DNA of 64,000 nt from Candidatus Thermochlorobacteriaceae bacterium (GCA_029263855.1 JAJUFC010000006.1:1-64000), one strand, 5' to 3'. Shown: positions 27,639 to 37,725, counted from the first letter of the stretch. Notes: generated by a model from the sequence alone, not told the origin. Numbers and translations are program-made.

Positions 27639-29777
27639 ATGCCAACATCAAACGCAACTTCTTTCAAACGCACGCTCGTTACCACCGCCCTGCCTTACGC
27701 CAACGGACCGCTTCATCTCGGACATCTCACGGGCACATACATTCCCGCCGATATTTTCGTCCGTTACAAACGCCTGCGCGGCGAAGACATCATTCACATC
27801 GGCGGCAGCGACGAACACGGCGTTCCCATCACCATTCAAGCCGACAAAGAAGGCGTTTCGCCGCAAGACATCGTCGACCGCTATCACGCCTTGCACAAAG
27901 CCGTGCTCGAAAAGCTCCGCATCGACATCGATAACTTCTCGCGCACCTCGCTACCGATTCACCATCAAACGACGCAAGAATTTTTCATTGACTTCGAGCG
28001 ACGCGGCATTCTCTCGAAAAAAATCGAGAAGCAGTTTTATGACGAAGCGCGCAACCAATTCTTGCCCGACCGCTATGTCGTCGGCGAGTGTCCCGTTTGC
28101 CACTTTCACGAAGCCAACGGCGACCAATGCGAAAACTGCGGCACGTATCTTTCCGCCACCGAACTCATCAATCCGAAGAGCAAACTTTCGGGCAACGCGC
28201 CCGTTCTCAAAGAAACGCTCCACTGGTATTTCCCGCTCGGCAAGTATCAAGATTTTTTGGAAGACCTCGTCTCGAAGCACGAAAGCGATTGGCGACCGAA
28301 TGTCGTCAATTACGCGCGCACGTGGCTCAAACAAGGCTTGGGCGAGCGCGCCATCACGCGCGATTTGACTTGGGGCGTGCCCGTGCCAGCCGCGAATTTA
28401 TTGAGCGACAAAACCCATTCCGACGAAGCCAAAGGCAAAGTGATTTACGTGTGGTTCGATGCCGTTTTGGGCTACATTTCTTCAACGAAAGAATGGGCGG
28501 AGAAAATTGGCGCGCCTGAAAAGTGGCGCGAGTATTGGCAACAAGAGGATACGCGGCTGATTCATTTCATCGGCAAGGATAACGTCGTCTTTCACGCGAT
28601 TATGTTCCCCGCGATGCTCAAAGCGTGGAACGACGGCAACCTCGACGCGCAATACATCATCGTCGATAATCTTCCTGCTTCAGAGTTCATCAACATTGAA
28701 GGCAAGAAGTTTTCAAAGTCGCGTGGCTACGCCATTTATGCGCATGAGTTCTTGGAGAAATTCCCTGCCGATGCGTTGCGATACATTCTCGCCGCCAATT
28801 ATCCCGAAAACCGCGACAGCGATTTCAGTTGGAAGGATTTTCAAAACCGCGTGAACGGCGAACTTGCCGATACGCTCGGAAACTTCGTCAAACGTGCGAT
28901 TGACTTCACGCACTCAAAGTTTGAAGGCGTTGTGCCTGCCGATTGCTCACTAGACGATTGGAACAGCATCGGCATAGATTGGACACAAACATTTCGCGAG
29001 TTAGAAACCTTGTTTGAGGAAATCCATATCCGCGAAGCCTGTTTCAAAACGATGGAAGTCGCTCGCTTTGCGAACAAATTTCTCACCGATGCCGAGCCTT
29101 GGAAGACCTACAAAATCGACCGCGAGCAATCTGCTAAAACGATTGCTATTTCGCTTAACCTTTGCCACACGCTTGCCACGATTTTCTCGCCGATTCTGCC
29201 CGACGCAAGCGAAAAAATTTTCAACATGCTCAACATCAACGAGCGCGCATGGGAAAACGCCAAACTGCCGAAACTCCTTGCTGGGCATCGCCTTTCAGGC
29301 AGTTCAGAAGTGCTCTTCAAAAAAATTGATGACAAAGAAATCGCGCCCGAACTTGAAAAAATTGAGAAACTCGTTCAAGAATTTGCGCAGAAAGAACTGC
29401 AAAAAATCCAACAAGAATCTTTACAAAAATCTTCAATTCCTGACCTCAAACCCGTTATCACGATTGAAGACTTTGAGAAAATTGACTTGCGCGTTGCGAC
29501 CGTTTTAGCAAGCGAGAAAGTGCCCCGCGCCGATAAACTTTTGAAACTCACTTTGAAGCTTGGAAATGAAGAGCGCGTGATTTTATCAGGCATTGCCGAG
29601 CACTACACTGCCGAAGAAATGATTGGCAAGAACGTGATTGTTGTGGCAAATCTCGCGCCGCGCAAAATGCGTGGGATTGAGTCGCAAGGTATGCTTTTAG
29701 CCGTTACGGATTCAAATGGAAAAGTTCGTGTGATTGAAGCACAAGACGCTTCGCTCAACGGCATGCCTGTGAAATAA
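27639..29777 (+). CDS. metG: Methionyl-tRNA synthetase with C-terminal tRNA-binding domain
   Basis: 712 residues. HIGH-class motif at H26-L27-G28-H29, zinc knuckle C151/C154 and C164/C167 and KFSKS at 357-361. After the anticodon-binding helices, the last 105 residues form an Arc1p/EMAP-II-like domain (DFEKIDLRVATVL, LILSG, NLAPRKMRGIESQGM) that improves tRNA binding and dimerisation. Charges both initiator and elongator tRNA-Met. Confidence 0.96.
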   Translation: MPTSNATSFKRTLVTTALPYANGPLHLGHLTGTYIPADIFVRYKRLRGEDIIHIGGSDEHGVPITIQADKEGVSPQDIVDRYHALHKAVLEKLRIDIDNFSRTSLPIHHQTTQEFFIDFERRGILSKKIEKQFYDEARNQFLPDRYVVGECPVCHFHEANGDQCENCGTYLSATELINPKSKLSGNAPVLKETLHWYFPLGKYQDFLEDLVSKHESDWRPNVVNYARTWLKQGLGERAITRDLTWGVPVPAANLLSDKTHSDEAKGKVIYVWFDAVLGYISSTKEWAEKIGAPEKWREYWQQEDTRLIHFIGKDNVVFHAIMFPAMLKAWNDGNLDAQYIIVDNLPASEFINIEGKKFSKSRGYAIYAHEFLEKFPADALRYILAANYPENRDSDFSWKDFQNRVNGELADTLGNFVKRAIDFTHSKFEGVVPADCSLDDWNSIGIDWTQTFRELETLFEEIHIREACFKTMEVARFANKFLTDAEPWKTYKIDREQSAKTIAISLNLCHTLATIFSPILPDASEKIFNMLNINERAWENAKLPKLLAGHRLSGSSEVLFKKIDDKEIAPELEKIEKLVQEFAQKELQKIQQESLQKSSIPDLKPVITIEDFEKIDLRVATVLASEKVPRADKLLKLTLKLGNEERVILSGIAEHYTAEEMIGKNVIVVANLAPRKMRGIESQGMLLAVTDSNGKVRVIEAQDASLNGMPVK

Positions 29778-29800
29778 CTTGTTTGAGCCTATTCAGTTGG

Positions 29801-32359
29801 TTAGACTTCATTGCGTAGCACTTCAAGCGGCGATTGCGAATGAACGCCACGACTGCCCTGCACGCCAATCACGACCGTGAGCGCAATCATCACGAGCATC
29901 ATTGCCATCATTGGCAAAATGTTTGGCGCAAAGGTGAATTTGAAAACCGTATAGGCTAAAATCACACTTGCCGCCGCCGAAAGCACCACGCCTGAAAGCG
30001 AGGCAAGAAATCCGAGCAAGAGATATTCAACCGTCATGATGAAAACCACTTGCTTACGCACTGCGCCCAGCGTCCGTAGCAACACACTTTCACGCATGCG
30101 TTGAAAACGGCTAATCAAGACCGAGCCAATCAGCACCGCAACACCAGTCAGAATGCTGAAGAGTGCCATGAACTCAATGACGAGCGAGATTTTATCCAAA
30201 ATTGAATCCACTGTCGAGAGAATTAAGCCCAAATCAATCGCAGAAACGTTCGGGAAGGCTTCAACCATCGCTTGTTGAATTTCGGCGGAGTGTTCATCAT
30301 TGCTTGCGCGCGTCAGCACCGCATAAAATTGTGGTGCATCTTCCAGCACGCCTGTCGGAAAAAGAATCGAAAACGATGGTTGTATGCGCCTGAAGTCGAC
30401 CTTGCGAATACTTCCAACATAACATTTCACAGGCACGCCTTGCACATCAAAGGAAATTTCATCGTTCAAATCAACTTCTAATGACTGCGCCAAAAATTCG
30501 TTGATGGAAATTTTGATGCTGTCGTTCGGCGACTTTACGGGTTTGTTCATTTCGCCTTTGATGAGCGTTTCTGTTTCGTTCAGCGTATCTCGATACGAGA
30601 CGCGATACTCCCAAAGCCACGCGCTTTTGACGGTGGAATCGCGCCGCGCTTCGGCAACGTTTTTTCCTTTCACTGCCGCAATGCGCATCGTAACAATCGG
30701 AATGGTTTGCATCACAGGCGCGTCAATCGACGTGAGCAATTCTTCTACGCCGTTGCGTTGGTCGCTTTGAACATCAAAAAAGACAAGGTTCGGTTGATTT
30801 TCTTTTGATGTGAGTTCAACTTGCTCAATCAGCATCGCTTGAAGCAGATACATCAAGGAAATGAGCATGGTGCCGAAGCCAAGCGAGAGAATCAGGATAA
30901 GCGTTTGGTTGTTTGGTCGGTAAAGATTCGCCAATCCTTGTCGCCACACATAGTTCCAACGCTTTGGGAAAAACTTTCGCGCGGCAACCATTGTGCCCTT
31001 TGCTACCAGCGCGAGAAGCCCAAAGGAAACGCCAAGCCCAAGCGTGATGAACGCGCCTTGCTTGAACCGCTCAACAGCCGAAAGCGCTGAATCGGTTTGA
31101 AGCGACGCAAAGAACCATACAATCATTACAATCAATCCAAATACGGCGTAGCGTAAGTAATCTTGTTGGATTTTTTCATCATCAACCGACGCCCGAAGCA
31201 CAAGTAATGGCGAAATGTTGCGAACTGCCAGCAATGGCAAAAGTGCGAAAGCAATCGCCATCAGCAATCCAATCGATACGCCAACGCCGATTGCCGAAAG
31301 CGATATGATAAACTCGACTTGAATCGGGAGGAAATCGCCGAGCAAACGAGGCAAAAACGCACTCACGAAAACACCAATCGTTGCGCCGAGGCTCACGCCA
31401 ATCAGCCCTATTGCAAAGGTTTGAATCAAATAAATTGCAAACGCCTGCGCCGACGACGCACCCATACAGCGAAGCGTAGCAACGGTTTGAAGTTTCTGCT
31501 TCACATAAACATTCACCGCACTGGCTACACCCACACTTCCTAAAAGCAACGCGATAAATCCAACAAGGTTGAGAAAGCGATAGAGATTTTCCAATGTTCT
31601 GCCGAGCGTTGCTTGTCGCTCTTCGGCAGTTGTTGCAGTTGCAGAAGTGAGATTGAGCAAGGGTTTGAGCGAATCGACAACGGCTTTCGCACTTGTTCCG
31701 CTCGGCAGTTTAAAAAACGCTTTGTAAATAACGCGACTTCCGACTTGAATGAGCTTCGTTGAATCAACATACATCGGCGGGATATAGACCCTCGGACCAA
31801 TCACCGACGCAACTGCCGCTTCGCCGGGCACTTCTTTCAAAATTCCGCTAACAAGAAAACTCACTTCGCCGATTTTGACGCTATCGCCTTGTTGCACGCC
31901 GAATTGAATCGCAAGCGTGTTATCAATGAGTGCATTTCGTCCGTTGTTGAGCGTTTTGTAAGCCGACTTCGGTTCGGTTTCAATCGCGCCATAAAACGGG
32001 AAGTCGCCTGTAACGGCGCGAATTTGCGAGAGCCGCGTTTTGGATTGTTTCGGAAAATAGACCATTGAGCCGAACGAAATTTCGCGTGCAACTTCTGCTC
32101 TTTCGGCAAGCGAATCGACGGCGCGCTCGAGTGCTTTTGAAAACGGCTGACGCGATTCAATCGCAAGGTCTGCGCCTAACAGTGATTTGGCTTGCGTGCT
32201 AACGGCGCGCTCTAAACTTTCGCCAAGCGAATTAACCGCAACCAGTGCCGATGTGCCCAGCATAATTGACGAAATAAAGAGCAAAAGCCTTTTGCGATGT
32301 GTTCGGCTATCGCGCCATGCCATTACCCAAGTCCAACGATTAAACAAACTTGCTATCAT
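29801..32359 (-). CDS. ABC exporter permease, FtsX/YbbP type
   Basis: 852 residues. One N-terminal helix (about 22-42), then a periplasmic domain, a first FtsX-type helix bundle (about 250-420), further helices near 470-500, a second periplasmic domain and a C-terminal three-helix FtsX bundle (about 720-845). This double-FtsX plan is that of E. coli YbbP. Its start overlaps the ATPase gene's end by 4 bp. With the ATPase and the divergent tesA-like gene it repeats the E. coli ybbA-ybbP/tesA neighbourhood. Substrate unknown; lipid or peptide handling at the membrane is likely. Confidence 0.9.
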   Translation of the reverse strand: MIASLFNRWTWVMAWRDSRTHRKRLLLFISSIMLGTSALVAVNSLGESLERAVSTQAKSLLGADLAIESRQPFSKALERAVDSLAERAEVAREISFGSMVYFPKQSKTRLSQIRAVTGDFPFYGAIETEPKSAYKTLNNGRNALIDNTLAIQFGVQQGDSVKIGEVSFLVSGILKEVPGEAAVASVIGPRVYIPPMYVDSTKLIQVGSRVIYKAFFKLPSGTSAKAVVDSLKPLLNLTSATATTAEERQATLGRTLENLYRFLNLVGFIALLLGSVGVASAVNVYVKQKLQTVATLRCMGASSAQAFAIYLIQTFAIGLIGVSLGATIGVFVSAFLPRLLGDFLPIQVEFIISLSAIGVGVSIGLLMAIAFALLPLLAVRNISPLLVLRASVDDEKIQQDYLRYAVFGLIVMIVWFFASLQTDSALSAVERFKQGAFITLGLGVSFGLLALVAKGTMVAARKFFPKRWNYVWRQGLANLYRPNNQTLILILSLGFGTMLISLMYLLQAMLIEQVELTSKENQPNLVFFDVQSDQRNGVEELLTSIDAPVMQTIPIVTMRIAAVKGKNVAEARRDSTVKSAWLWEYRVSYRDTLNETETLIKGEMNKPVKSPNDSIKISINEFLAQSLEVDLNDEISFDVQGVPVKCYVGSIRKVDFRRIQPSFSILFPTGVLEDAPQFYAVLTRASNDEHSAEIQQAMVEAFPNVSAIDLGLILSTVDSILDKISLVIEFMALFSILTGVAVLIGSVLISRFQRMRESVLLRTLGAVRKQVVFIMTVEYLLLGFLASLSGVVLSAAASVILAYTVFKFTFAPNILPMMAMMLVMIALTVVIGVQGSRGVHSQSPLEVLRNEV

Positions 32360-33078
32360 TGTGCGGTTGTGGGATTGAAATTTGTTTCTTGCACTTCGTT
32401 CATCATATCGGAAACCACCATGCCGTTTTTGAGGCGAATGATTCGCTCAGTTTTTCGCGCCAGTTCAAGGTTGTGCGTAACGAGCACGAGGGTTGTTTTG
32501 GCTTCGCGATTGAGTTCAAAGAGAAGTGATTCGATTTTTTCGCTTGTCTCTCCGTCTAAATTGCCTGTGGGTTCATCGGCGAAGAGGATTTTCGGGCGGT
32601 TAATGAACGAGCGCGCAATGGCGACGCGCTGTTGCTCTCCGCCGCTGAGTTGGGTGGGATAGTGATGCAATCGCTTTTCCAATCCGACACGTGCAAGAAG
32701 TTCAATCCCATCTTTTTCATTAACGCGCTCGCCGCGCAGTTCAAGTGGCACAAGCACGTTTTCAAGTGCGGTCAAGGTCGGAATGAGTTGAAAATTTTGG
32801 AAGACGAATCCGACGAATTGATTGCGAACTTTGGCGCGTTCATCTTCGGAGAGCGTGTCAATCGTAATGCCGCAGAGCGTAACCGAGCCGCTCGTTTGTC
32901 TATCCAATCCCGCGCACAATCCGAGCAACGTTGTTTTTCCGCTTCCTGACGGACCGACAATCGCACACGAATCGCCTTCGCTCAAACTGAAACTCACTTG
33001 ACTAAGCACCGTGAGCGTTTGTTCGCCGCTGTGGTAGGTTTTGGTTAAATCTTTGACGGATAAAATTGTTTGGCTCAT
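32356..33078 (-). CDS. ABC exporter ATP-binding protein, YbbA/LolD type
   Basis: 240 residues. Walker A GPSGSGKTT, Q-loop FVFQNFQLIP, signature LSGGEQQRVAIARS, Walker B ILFADEPTGNLD and H-loop VTHN are complete. It belongs to the LolD/MacB branch that powers FtsX-type permeases. Cotranscribed with the permease, overlapping it by 4 bp. Divergent from the tesA-like esterase. Confidence 0.95.
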   Translation of the reverse strand: MSQTILSVKDLTKTYHSGEQTLTVLSQVSFSLSEGDSCAIVGPSGSGKTTLLGLCAGLDRQTSGSVTLCGITIDTLSEDERAKVRNQFVGFVFQNFQLIPTLTALENVLVPLELRGERVNEKDGIELLARVGLEKRLHHYPTQLSGGEQQRVAIARSFINRPKILFADEPTGNLDGETSEKIESLLFELNREAKTTLVLVTHNLELARKTERIIRLKNGMVVSDMMNEVQETNFNPTTAQ

Positions 33079-33191
33079 CTAAGGTTCTTTGTTGAAATTT
33101 GTTAGGAAGTTCTGCGCCGACGGCGCTCTGAATAAGTTTTTGTTAAGGCTTTATTGACTTTGATTTGATTCGCTAAATTTGCTTACGGAAA

Positions 33192-33220
33192 TTCACTTCA
33201 CATAAACCGAAAGATTTATA
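33192..33220 (+). promoter_or_regulatory. Possible promoter of the tesA-like gene
   Basis: TTCACT (33192-33197), 17 bp, TTTATA (33215-33220). Start of transcription near 33227 leaves a short leader before the ATG at 33244. Confidence 0.35.
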
Positions 33221-33243
33221 AAAGGTTGCATTTCTCTTTTCAG

Positions 33244-33876
33244 ATGCGCATTGCATTTTTAAGTTTTATGCTTTTCTCTTTCGCGTTCCGAGTTCAAGAG
33301 GAGAAAGTCATTTTGTTTTTAGGCGATAGCCTTTCCGCAGGCTTCGGGCTTGATGTTGCGCAGGCGTTTCCGTCGCTCATTCAAGAAAAAATCCAACAAG
33401 AGAAGTTACCGTTTAAGGTTGTCAATGCGGGACTTTCAGGCGAGACAACGGCGGGCGGCTTACGGCGAATTGATTGGCTCTTGAAGCAAAAGGTTGATGT
33501 TTTGGTGATTGAACTCGGAGGTAACGACGGGCTTCGTGGCATTGCGCCATCGGAAACAGAAAGAAATTTGCAAGGCGTTATCGATAAAATGCGCGAGAAA
33601 AATCCTGACGCGCCAATCATTCTTGCGGGCATGCAGGCACCGCCAAACATGGGGAAAGATTACACCGAAAAATTTCGCGCCATTTTTCCTGCACTCGCAA
33701 AGAAAAACTCGATTGCACTCATTCCCTTTCTGCTTGAAGGCGTTGCTGGAAATCCGCGCCTGAACTTGCCTGACGGCATTCATCCGACTGCCGAAGGGCA
33801 TCGAATTGTCGCAGAAACGATATGGAAAACGCTTAACCCTGTTTTATCACGAACCGCACAAGCACAACGCAAATGA
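33244..33876 (+). CDS. tesA: SGNH/GDSL arylesterase, TesA-like
   Basis: 210 residues. After a hydrophobic N-terminus (a likely signal peptide) the four SGNH blocks appear in order: GDSLSAGFG (nucleophile Ser), GLSGETT, GGNDGLRG and DGIHPTAEGH (Asp-His). TesA enzymes are periplasmic thioesterase/protease I/lysophospholipase proteins. A TTG 18 bp upstream is in frame but too near the likely transcript start. The divergent ybbA/ybbP pair is the same setting as in E. coli. Its stop overlaps the next gene's ATG by 4 bp. Confidence 0.88.
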   Translation: MRIAFLSFMLFSFAFRVQEEKVILFLGDSLSAGFGLDVAQAFPSLIQEKIQQEKLPFKVVNAGLSGETTAGGLRRIDWLLKQKVDVLVIELGGNDGLRGIAPSETERNLQGVIDKMREKNPDAPIILAGMQAPPNMGKDYTEKFRAIFPALAKKNSIALIPFLLEGVAGNPRLNLPDGIHPTAEGHRIVAETIWKTLNPVLSRTAQAQRK

Positions 33877-35723
33877 TTAGCGCTGAAGAACTTCAATCGC
33901 GCTTACACGGCGCAAGCGACACACGTCAGACGATTGACGAGCTCAACGAATCCGTTTGGGAAATGAGCCGCAACGACCCCAAGCAAGGCATCGTGCTTTG
34001 CCGACTTATCGAGAAATGGTCACGCGAAGCAGATTATCCGAAAGGCATTGCTAAAGCCTTGCGCAATCGTGCCATTTGCCATCAACGGCTATCGAGCTAC
34101 GAACTCGCGCTCAAAGATTTGAACGAAGCCTCTCACTTGTTCAGAGATTTGAACGACCTTTCGGGCGAAGCCAGCACGCTCAACACCAGCGGACTGATTT
34201 ACATGGAACTCGGCGAATACGCCAAAGCCATGGAATGCTTCGACCAAGCCTTGCCGAAATATGAAGAACTCAACTACACCATTGGCATTGCCTCAACCAC
34301 ATCGAGCATCGGACATATTTCGGTCATTTCAGGCGAGCAAGAACTCGCACTCGATTACTTCAAAAAAAGTCTCCTGCTTTATCGTAGCCTCAATGATAAG
34401 CGAGGACAAGCCGCTGTTCTCGGCAGTATTGGTAATATTTATGCAACCTTGAACGCGCCAACCGAAGCCTTGAAATGCTATCGCGAAAGCCTCTTGCTCT
34501 ACGAACAAACTAACGACATACAAGGAAAAGCCGTCGCTTTGCGCAACGTGGGTTCTGTATATGCAGCGGTGGGCGAAGAATCAGAAGCACTCTCACATTA
34601 TGAACAAAGTTTGAACATCATGCGCGAGGTCGGCGATAAACGCGGCGAAGCGTCGGTATTGCTCGCACTCGCCAATCTGTATCTCAAAAGCGGAAACGTC
34701 GAGCAACATTTTCCCCTCGTTAAATCTCACTTGGATAGCGCGCTTCCGATTGCCGAATCCATCAAAGCCAAAGCCCTCATCTATGATATTCACCGCAGTT
34801 ATGCTGAAATGTATGAGCAGTTGGAAGACTACAAAACCGCGCTCTTTCATCATAAAGCCTTTTTGAGCGTCAAGGAAAGTCTGATAAGCGAAGAAGCACG
34901 CAAGAAATTGCGCAATCAACAAATCACCAACGCGATCGAAAAAGCCGAAAAGGAAGCCGAACTGTATCGTTTGAAAAATCACGAACTTTCCGAAGCCAAT
35001 CGCGCCCTCAAAGAACTTAATGACCTCAAAACCGAACTCATGGGCTTCGCCGCCCACGACCTCAAAGCCCCGCTTCAATCCATCATGACTTTTGCCGAAC
35101 TCATTCACGCTTCTTCGGACGATAAAGCATCGGTTGAAGAATTTTCGCAAAACATCTTCACCGCGTCGGATCGCATGTTCAACCTTGTAAAAAGCCTTTT
35201 GCAATCAACCGCAGTTGAACTTGGAAAAGTTGAATTCAATTTGCACATCACGAATATTTCAGGTCTTGTTCAAAAATCGGTTGCTCAAAATCTTCCAAAA
35301 GCTATTAGAAAATCACAAGCTCTTCACTCCGAGATTGCCGAAAATTTTTTAGCCAAAATTGATTCAGAGCACTTCGTGGAGGTCTTGGAGAATCTCATTT
35401 CCAACGCGATTAAATACACGCCGCAAGGCAAGAAAATCTTCGTCAAGTGCGAAAAGAAATTCCCGTGCCAACTTCAACAAGCCGAGCCTTGCGTTCTCAT
35501 CTCCGTCAAAGACGAAGGACAGGGATTAAGCGAAGAGGATATGCAAAAACTGTTCGGACGATTTCAAAAGCTTTCCTCTCAACCAACGGCGGGCGAACAC
35601 TCGTCAGGGCTTGGGCTTTACATTTCAAAAAAATATATCGAAATGATGGGCGGAAAAATTTGGGCAGAGTCTGAAGGCAAAGGCAAAGGCGCGACGTTCT
35701 TCATTGAACTGCCTACGATTTAA
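33873..35723 (+). CDS. TPR sensor histidine kinase (cytoplasmic)
   Basis: 616 residues. TPR repeats cover about 55-330 (recurring 'ALKxxxESLLLYE', 'GSIYAxLG' units), then a coiled coil (about 345-385), a HisKA domain with H395 in AAHDLKAPL, and an HATPase with N-box ENLISNAIKYTP, DEGQGLS and SGLGLYISKKYIE. There is no membrane helix or signal peptide, so it senses an internal or protein-borne cue through the TPRs. No response regulator is next to it. Coupled to the tesA-like gene by an ATGA overlap, and its stop overlaps that of sixA on the other strand. Confidence 0.93.
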   Translation: MISAEELQSRLHGASDTRQTIDELNESVWEMSRNDPKQGIVLCRLIEKWSREADYPKGIAKALRNRAICHQRLSSYELALKDLNEASHLFRDLNDLSGEASTLNTSGLIYMELGEYAKAMECFDQALPKYEELNYTIGIASTTSSIGHISVISGEQELALDYFKKSLLLYRSLNDKRGQAAVLGSIGNIYATLNAPTEALKCYRESLLLYEQTNDIQGKAVALRNVGSVYAAVGEESEALSHYEQSLNIMREVGDKRGEASVLLALANLYLKSGNVEQHFPLVKSHLDSALPIAESIKAKALIYDIHRSYAEMYEQLEDYKTALFHHKAFLSVKESLISEEARKKLRNQQITNAIEKAEKEAELYRLKNHELSEANRALKELNDLKTELMGFAAHDLKAPLQSIMTFAELIHASSDDKASVEEFSQNIFTASDRMFNLVKSLLQSTAVELGKVEFNLHITNISGLVQKSVAQNLPKAIRKSQALHSEIAENFLAKIDSEHFVEVLENLISNAIKYTPQGKKIFVKCEKKFPCQLQQAEPCVLISVKDEGQGLSEEDMQKLFGRFQKLSSQPTAGEHSSGLGLYISKKYIEMMGGKIWAESEGKGKGATFFIELPTI

Positions 35724-36199
35724 GGCAAGTCGCTTGGCGACAGAAGCAGTTGCAACTCGCCGCCCGTCAAGGCTGAACCAACGCGCACAACTGCAAGCGT
35801 GCATGGCTCGAAGTGAAATTGCGTGTGATGTTCGCCGCTAATCAATGTTGAAATGAGTTTTGTCAAAGTCGGTTGATGGGCAACTATTCCTAATGTTTCC
35901 ACCTCTTTATGCCTGCTTAACACTTCCAAGTAGGTTCTCACACCGAAGTCCGTCGAGAGTTCCTCGACCGATTTTTTCTCGCACCCCAATTCTGATGCTA
36001 AAACTTCCGCCGTTTGAACGGCACGCACCAACGGGCTGTGCAAGAGCAGTTTTAAGCGATGATTTTTTGCTTTCAAATACGCACCGATTTTCTGCGCATC
36101 TTGATGTCCCTTTTCGGTCAATCGCCTTTCTTCATCGCGAAACACGCCGTTTTTGCCGATGTCTTCGGCTTCTCCGTGCCGAAAGATGTAGAGTTTCAT
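35720..36199 (-). CDS. sixA: Phosphohistidine phosphatase SixA
   Basis: 159 residues. Histidine phosphatase fold with catalytic H8 in FRHGEAED, the second Arg/His region in LLHSPLVRAVQTAE and H near VAHQPTL. E. coli SixA dephosphorylates histidine phosphotransfer domains (ArcB, NPr). Third gene of the SDR-maf-sixA run (overlaps maf by 4 bp), and it shares a TTAA stop overlap with the histidine kinase gene coming the other way. Confidence 0.92.
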   Translation of the reverse strand: MKLYIFRHGEAEDIGKNGVFRDEERRLTEKGHQDAQKIGAYLKAKNHRLKLLLHSPLVRAVQTAEVLASELGCEKKSVEELSTDFGVRTYLEVLSRHKEVETLGIVAHQPTLTKLISTLISGEHHTQFHFEPCTLAVVRVGSALTGGELQLLLSPSDLP

Positions 36200-36771
36200 G
36201 CGTCAAATTGTTTGAGTGTTTTGTAAAGTTTTGCGAGCGGCAATCCGACCACATTGTAGTAACAGCCTTCAATGCGCTCAATGAAGCACGCGCCGAAATC
36301 GTCTTGAATCCCGTAAGAGCCTGCTTTGTCAAACGGCTTTGCCACTTGAATGTAAGTGCGAATTTCATCAGCCGACATTGGCGAAAAGGTAACGGTAGTG
36401 CGCTCGACTTCCGCAACCATAGTTTGACCCATCGTCAACGCAAAGCCCGTGAAGACTTCGTGCGTTCTGCCTTGCAGTTTGGACAGCATTTCAAACGCCT
36501 GCGCCTCGTCGCTCGGCTTGTTGAGCGTTTCGCCATCAAGAACGACTATCGTATCGGCAGAAAGCACGATTTTATCGGCGGTTTCGGCGGGATAGAGGTC
36601 GCAAATCGCTTTGCCTTTTCGAAGCGAAAGTTCCCTCACGATGTCTTCGGGCGAGAGCGATGGCTCGAACTCTTCGCTCGTTTCCGCCGTCAAGACTCGG
36701 AACGGGCGTTGAAGCAGTTTCAGCAAGGCTTGACGGCGCGGCGATTTTGACGCTAAAACGAGTTCTTTCAT
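36196..36771 (-). CDS. maf: Maf-like nucleoside triphosphate pyrophosphatase
   Basis: 191 residues. The N-terminal LASKSPRRQALLK phosphate loop, SADTIVVLDG with the catalytic Asp, and the C-terminal VVGLPLAKLY motif are all there. Maf proteins hydrolyse non-canonical or pyrimidine NTPs and are linked to septum and cell-division control. Begins directly after the SDR gene's stop and overlaps sixA by 4 bp. Confidence 0.94.
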   Translation of the reverse strand: MKELVLASKSPRRQALLKLLQRPFRVLTAETSEEFEPSLSPEDIVRELSLRKGKAICDLYPAETADKIVLSADTIVVLDGETLNKPSDEAQAFEMLSKLQGRTHEVFTGFALTMGQTMVAEVERTTVTFSPMSADEIRTYIQVAKPFDKAGSYGIQDDFGACFIERIEGCYYNVVGLPLAKLYKTLKQFDA

Positions 36772-37725
36772 TTACGAGGCGATTTGCGCTTCGGCGTTTT
36801 GACGCTTCAAACGATGGGCGTATTTCTTTTCGTATGCGAGCGTAATGTATTCTTCAAGGCTCATCATTTTATCGATGCCCAAAATGCGTTTTGGCTCGGT
36901 CATATCGCACGACATCGCGTCGTAACTGAAATCGAGCAAATGAACCAAGCCCCAAATTTGTTCATTGAACGGTTTGATGATTTCTGCGAGCACGCGCGTG
37001 GGCGCAAGCGGAATGTGCATTGGCAAGACGGGGCGACCTTCGTATTTCAGACGCACCTTCGACCACTGCGCGATGAGCGCGTTGAAACTCATCGTCGTGC
37101 CGCCACCGATTTCGAGCGTCTTGTTGAAACATTCCTTGTTGCCAAGCGAGGCGACATACATTTTGGCGACGTCTTGTTCGGCGAGCATTTGCGTCGCGTT
37201 TTCGCCATCGCCGAGAATCGGGAACATATCGATTTTCTCGACAATCGGCTCGCCACGATAGTAGAGTTCGTAGAAAAATCCGCACGGGCGAAAGATGGTG
37301 TAGGTCATTCCGCTCTCGCGCAATTTTTCTTCGGTCATCAGTTTTGCCCAAACGAAACTATATCCGAGCGAATTTTTCGGGAACAAGGTCGAGGTGAAGA
37401 CAAACTGCTTTACGCCTGCGGCTTTGGCGGCATTGACGACTTTCATTTGTCCGTAGTGTTCGGCGTTGCCGCGCGATTTGGTGGTTCTATCTTCGCCTGC
37501 GCTCACGCATGAAATCACGTAGTCAATTCCTTTGCAGGCGTTGGCGAGGCTTTCGTCGTCCATAATGTCGCCCTGCGCGATTTCAAATTCGGGCATGTCT
37601 TTCGTTTTGTGAATGGATTGCGGACGAACTAACCCACGCACATGAAAGCCTTTTGCTTTCAACAGCGGCACAAGTTGATGCCCCAATACGCCTGTTGTGC
37701 CGACGATTAAAACCTTTTCGTTCAT
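36772..37725 (-). CDS. Atypical short-chain dehydrogenase / NAD(P)-binding protein
   Basis: 317 residues. N-terminal Rossmann fold with GxxGxxG at G9, G12 and G15. FTSTLFPK replaces the usual Ser-Tyr-Lys region, and a later AKLMTEEKLRESGMTYTIFRP segment is typical of the atypical SDR5 group. This group includes NmrA-like regulators, complex-I NDUFA9-like proteins and BciA/DVR divinyl reductases. The sequence does not let me choose; with no pigment genes nearby I would not call it BciA. First gene of the SDR-maf-sixA unit. Confidence 0.75.
   Translation of the reverse strand: MNEKVLIVGTTGVLGHQLVPLLKAKGFHVRGLVRPQSIHKTKDMPEFEIAQGDIMDDESLANACKGIDYVISCVSAGEDRTTKSRGNAEHYGQMKVVNAAKAAGVKQFVFTSTLFPKNSLGYSFVWAKLMTEEKLRESGMTYTIFRPCGFFYELYYRGEPIVEKIDMFPILGDGENATQMLAEQDVAKMYVASLGNKECFNKTLEIGGGTTMSFNALIAQWSKVRLKYEGRPVLPMHIPLAPTRVLAEIIKPFNEQIWGLVHLLDFSYDAMSCDMTEPKRILGIDKMMSLEEYITLAYEKKYAHRLKRQNAEAQIAS

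Noticed and set aside
36772-37725. BciA divinyl-chlorophyllide reductase
   Set aside because: The fold is shared, but specific support is lacking and no bacteriochlorophyll gene is nearby; left as an atypical SDR.
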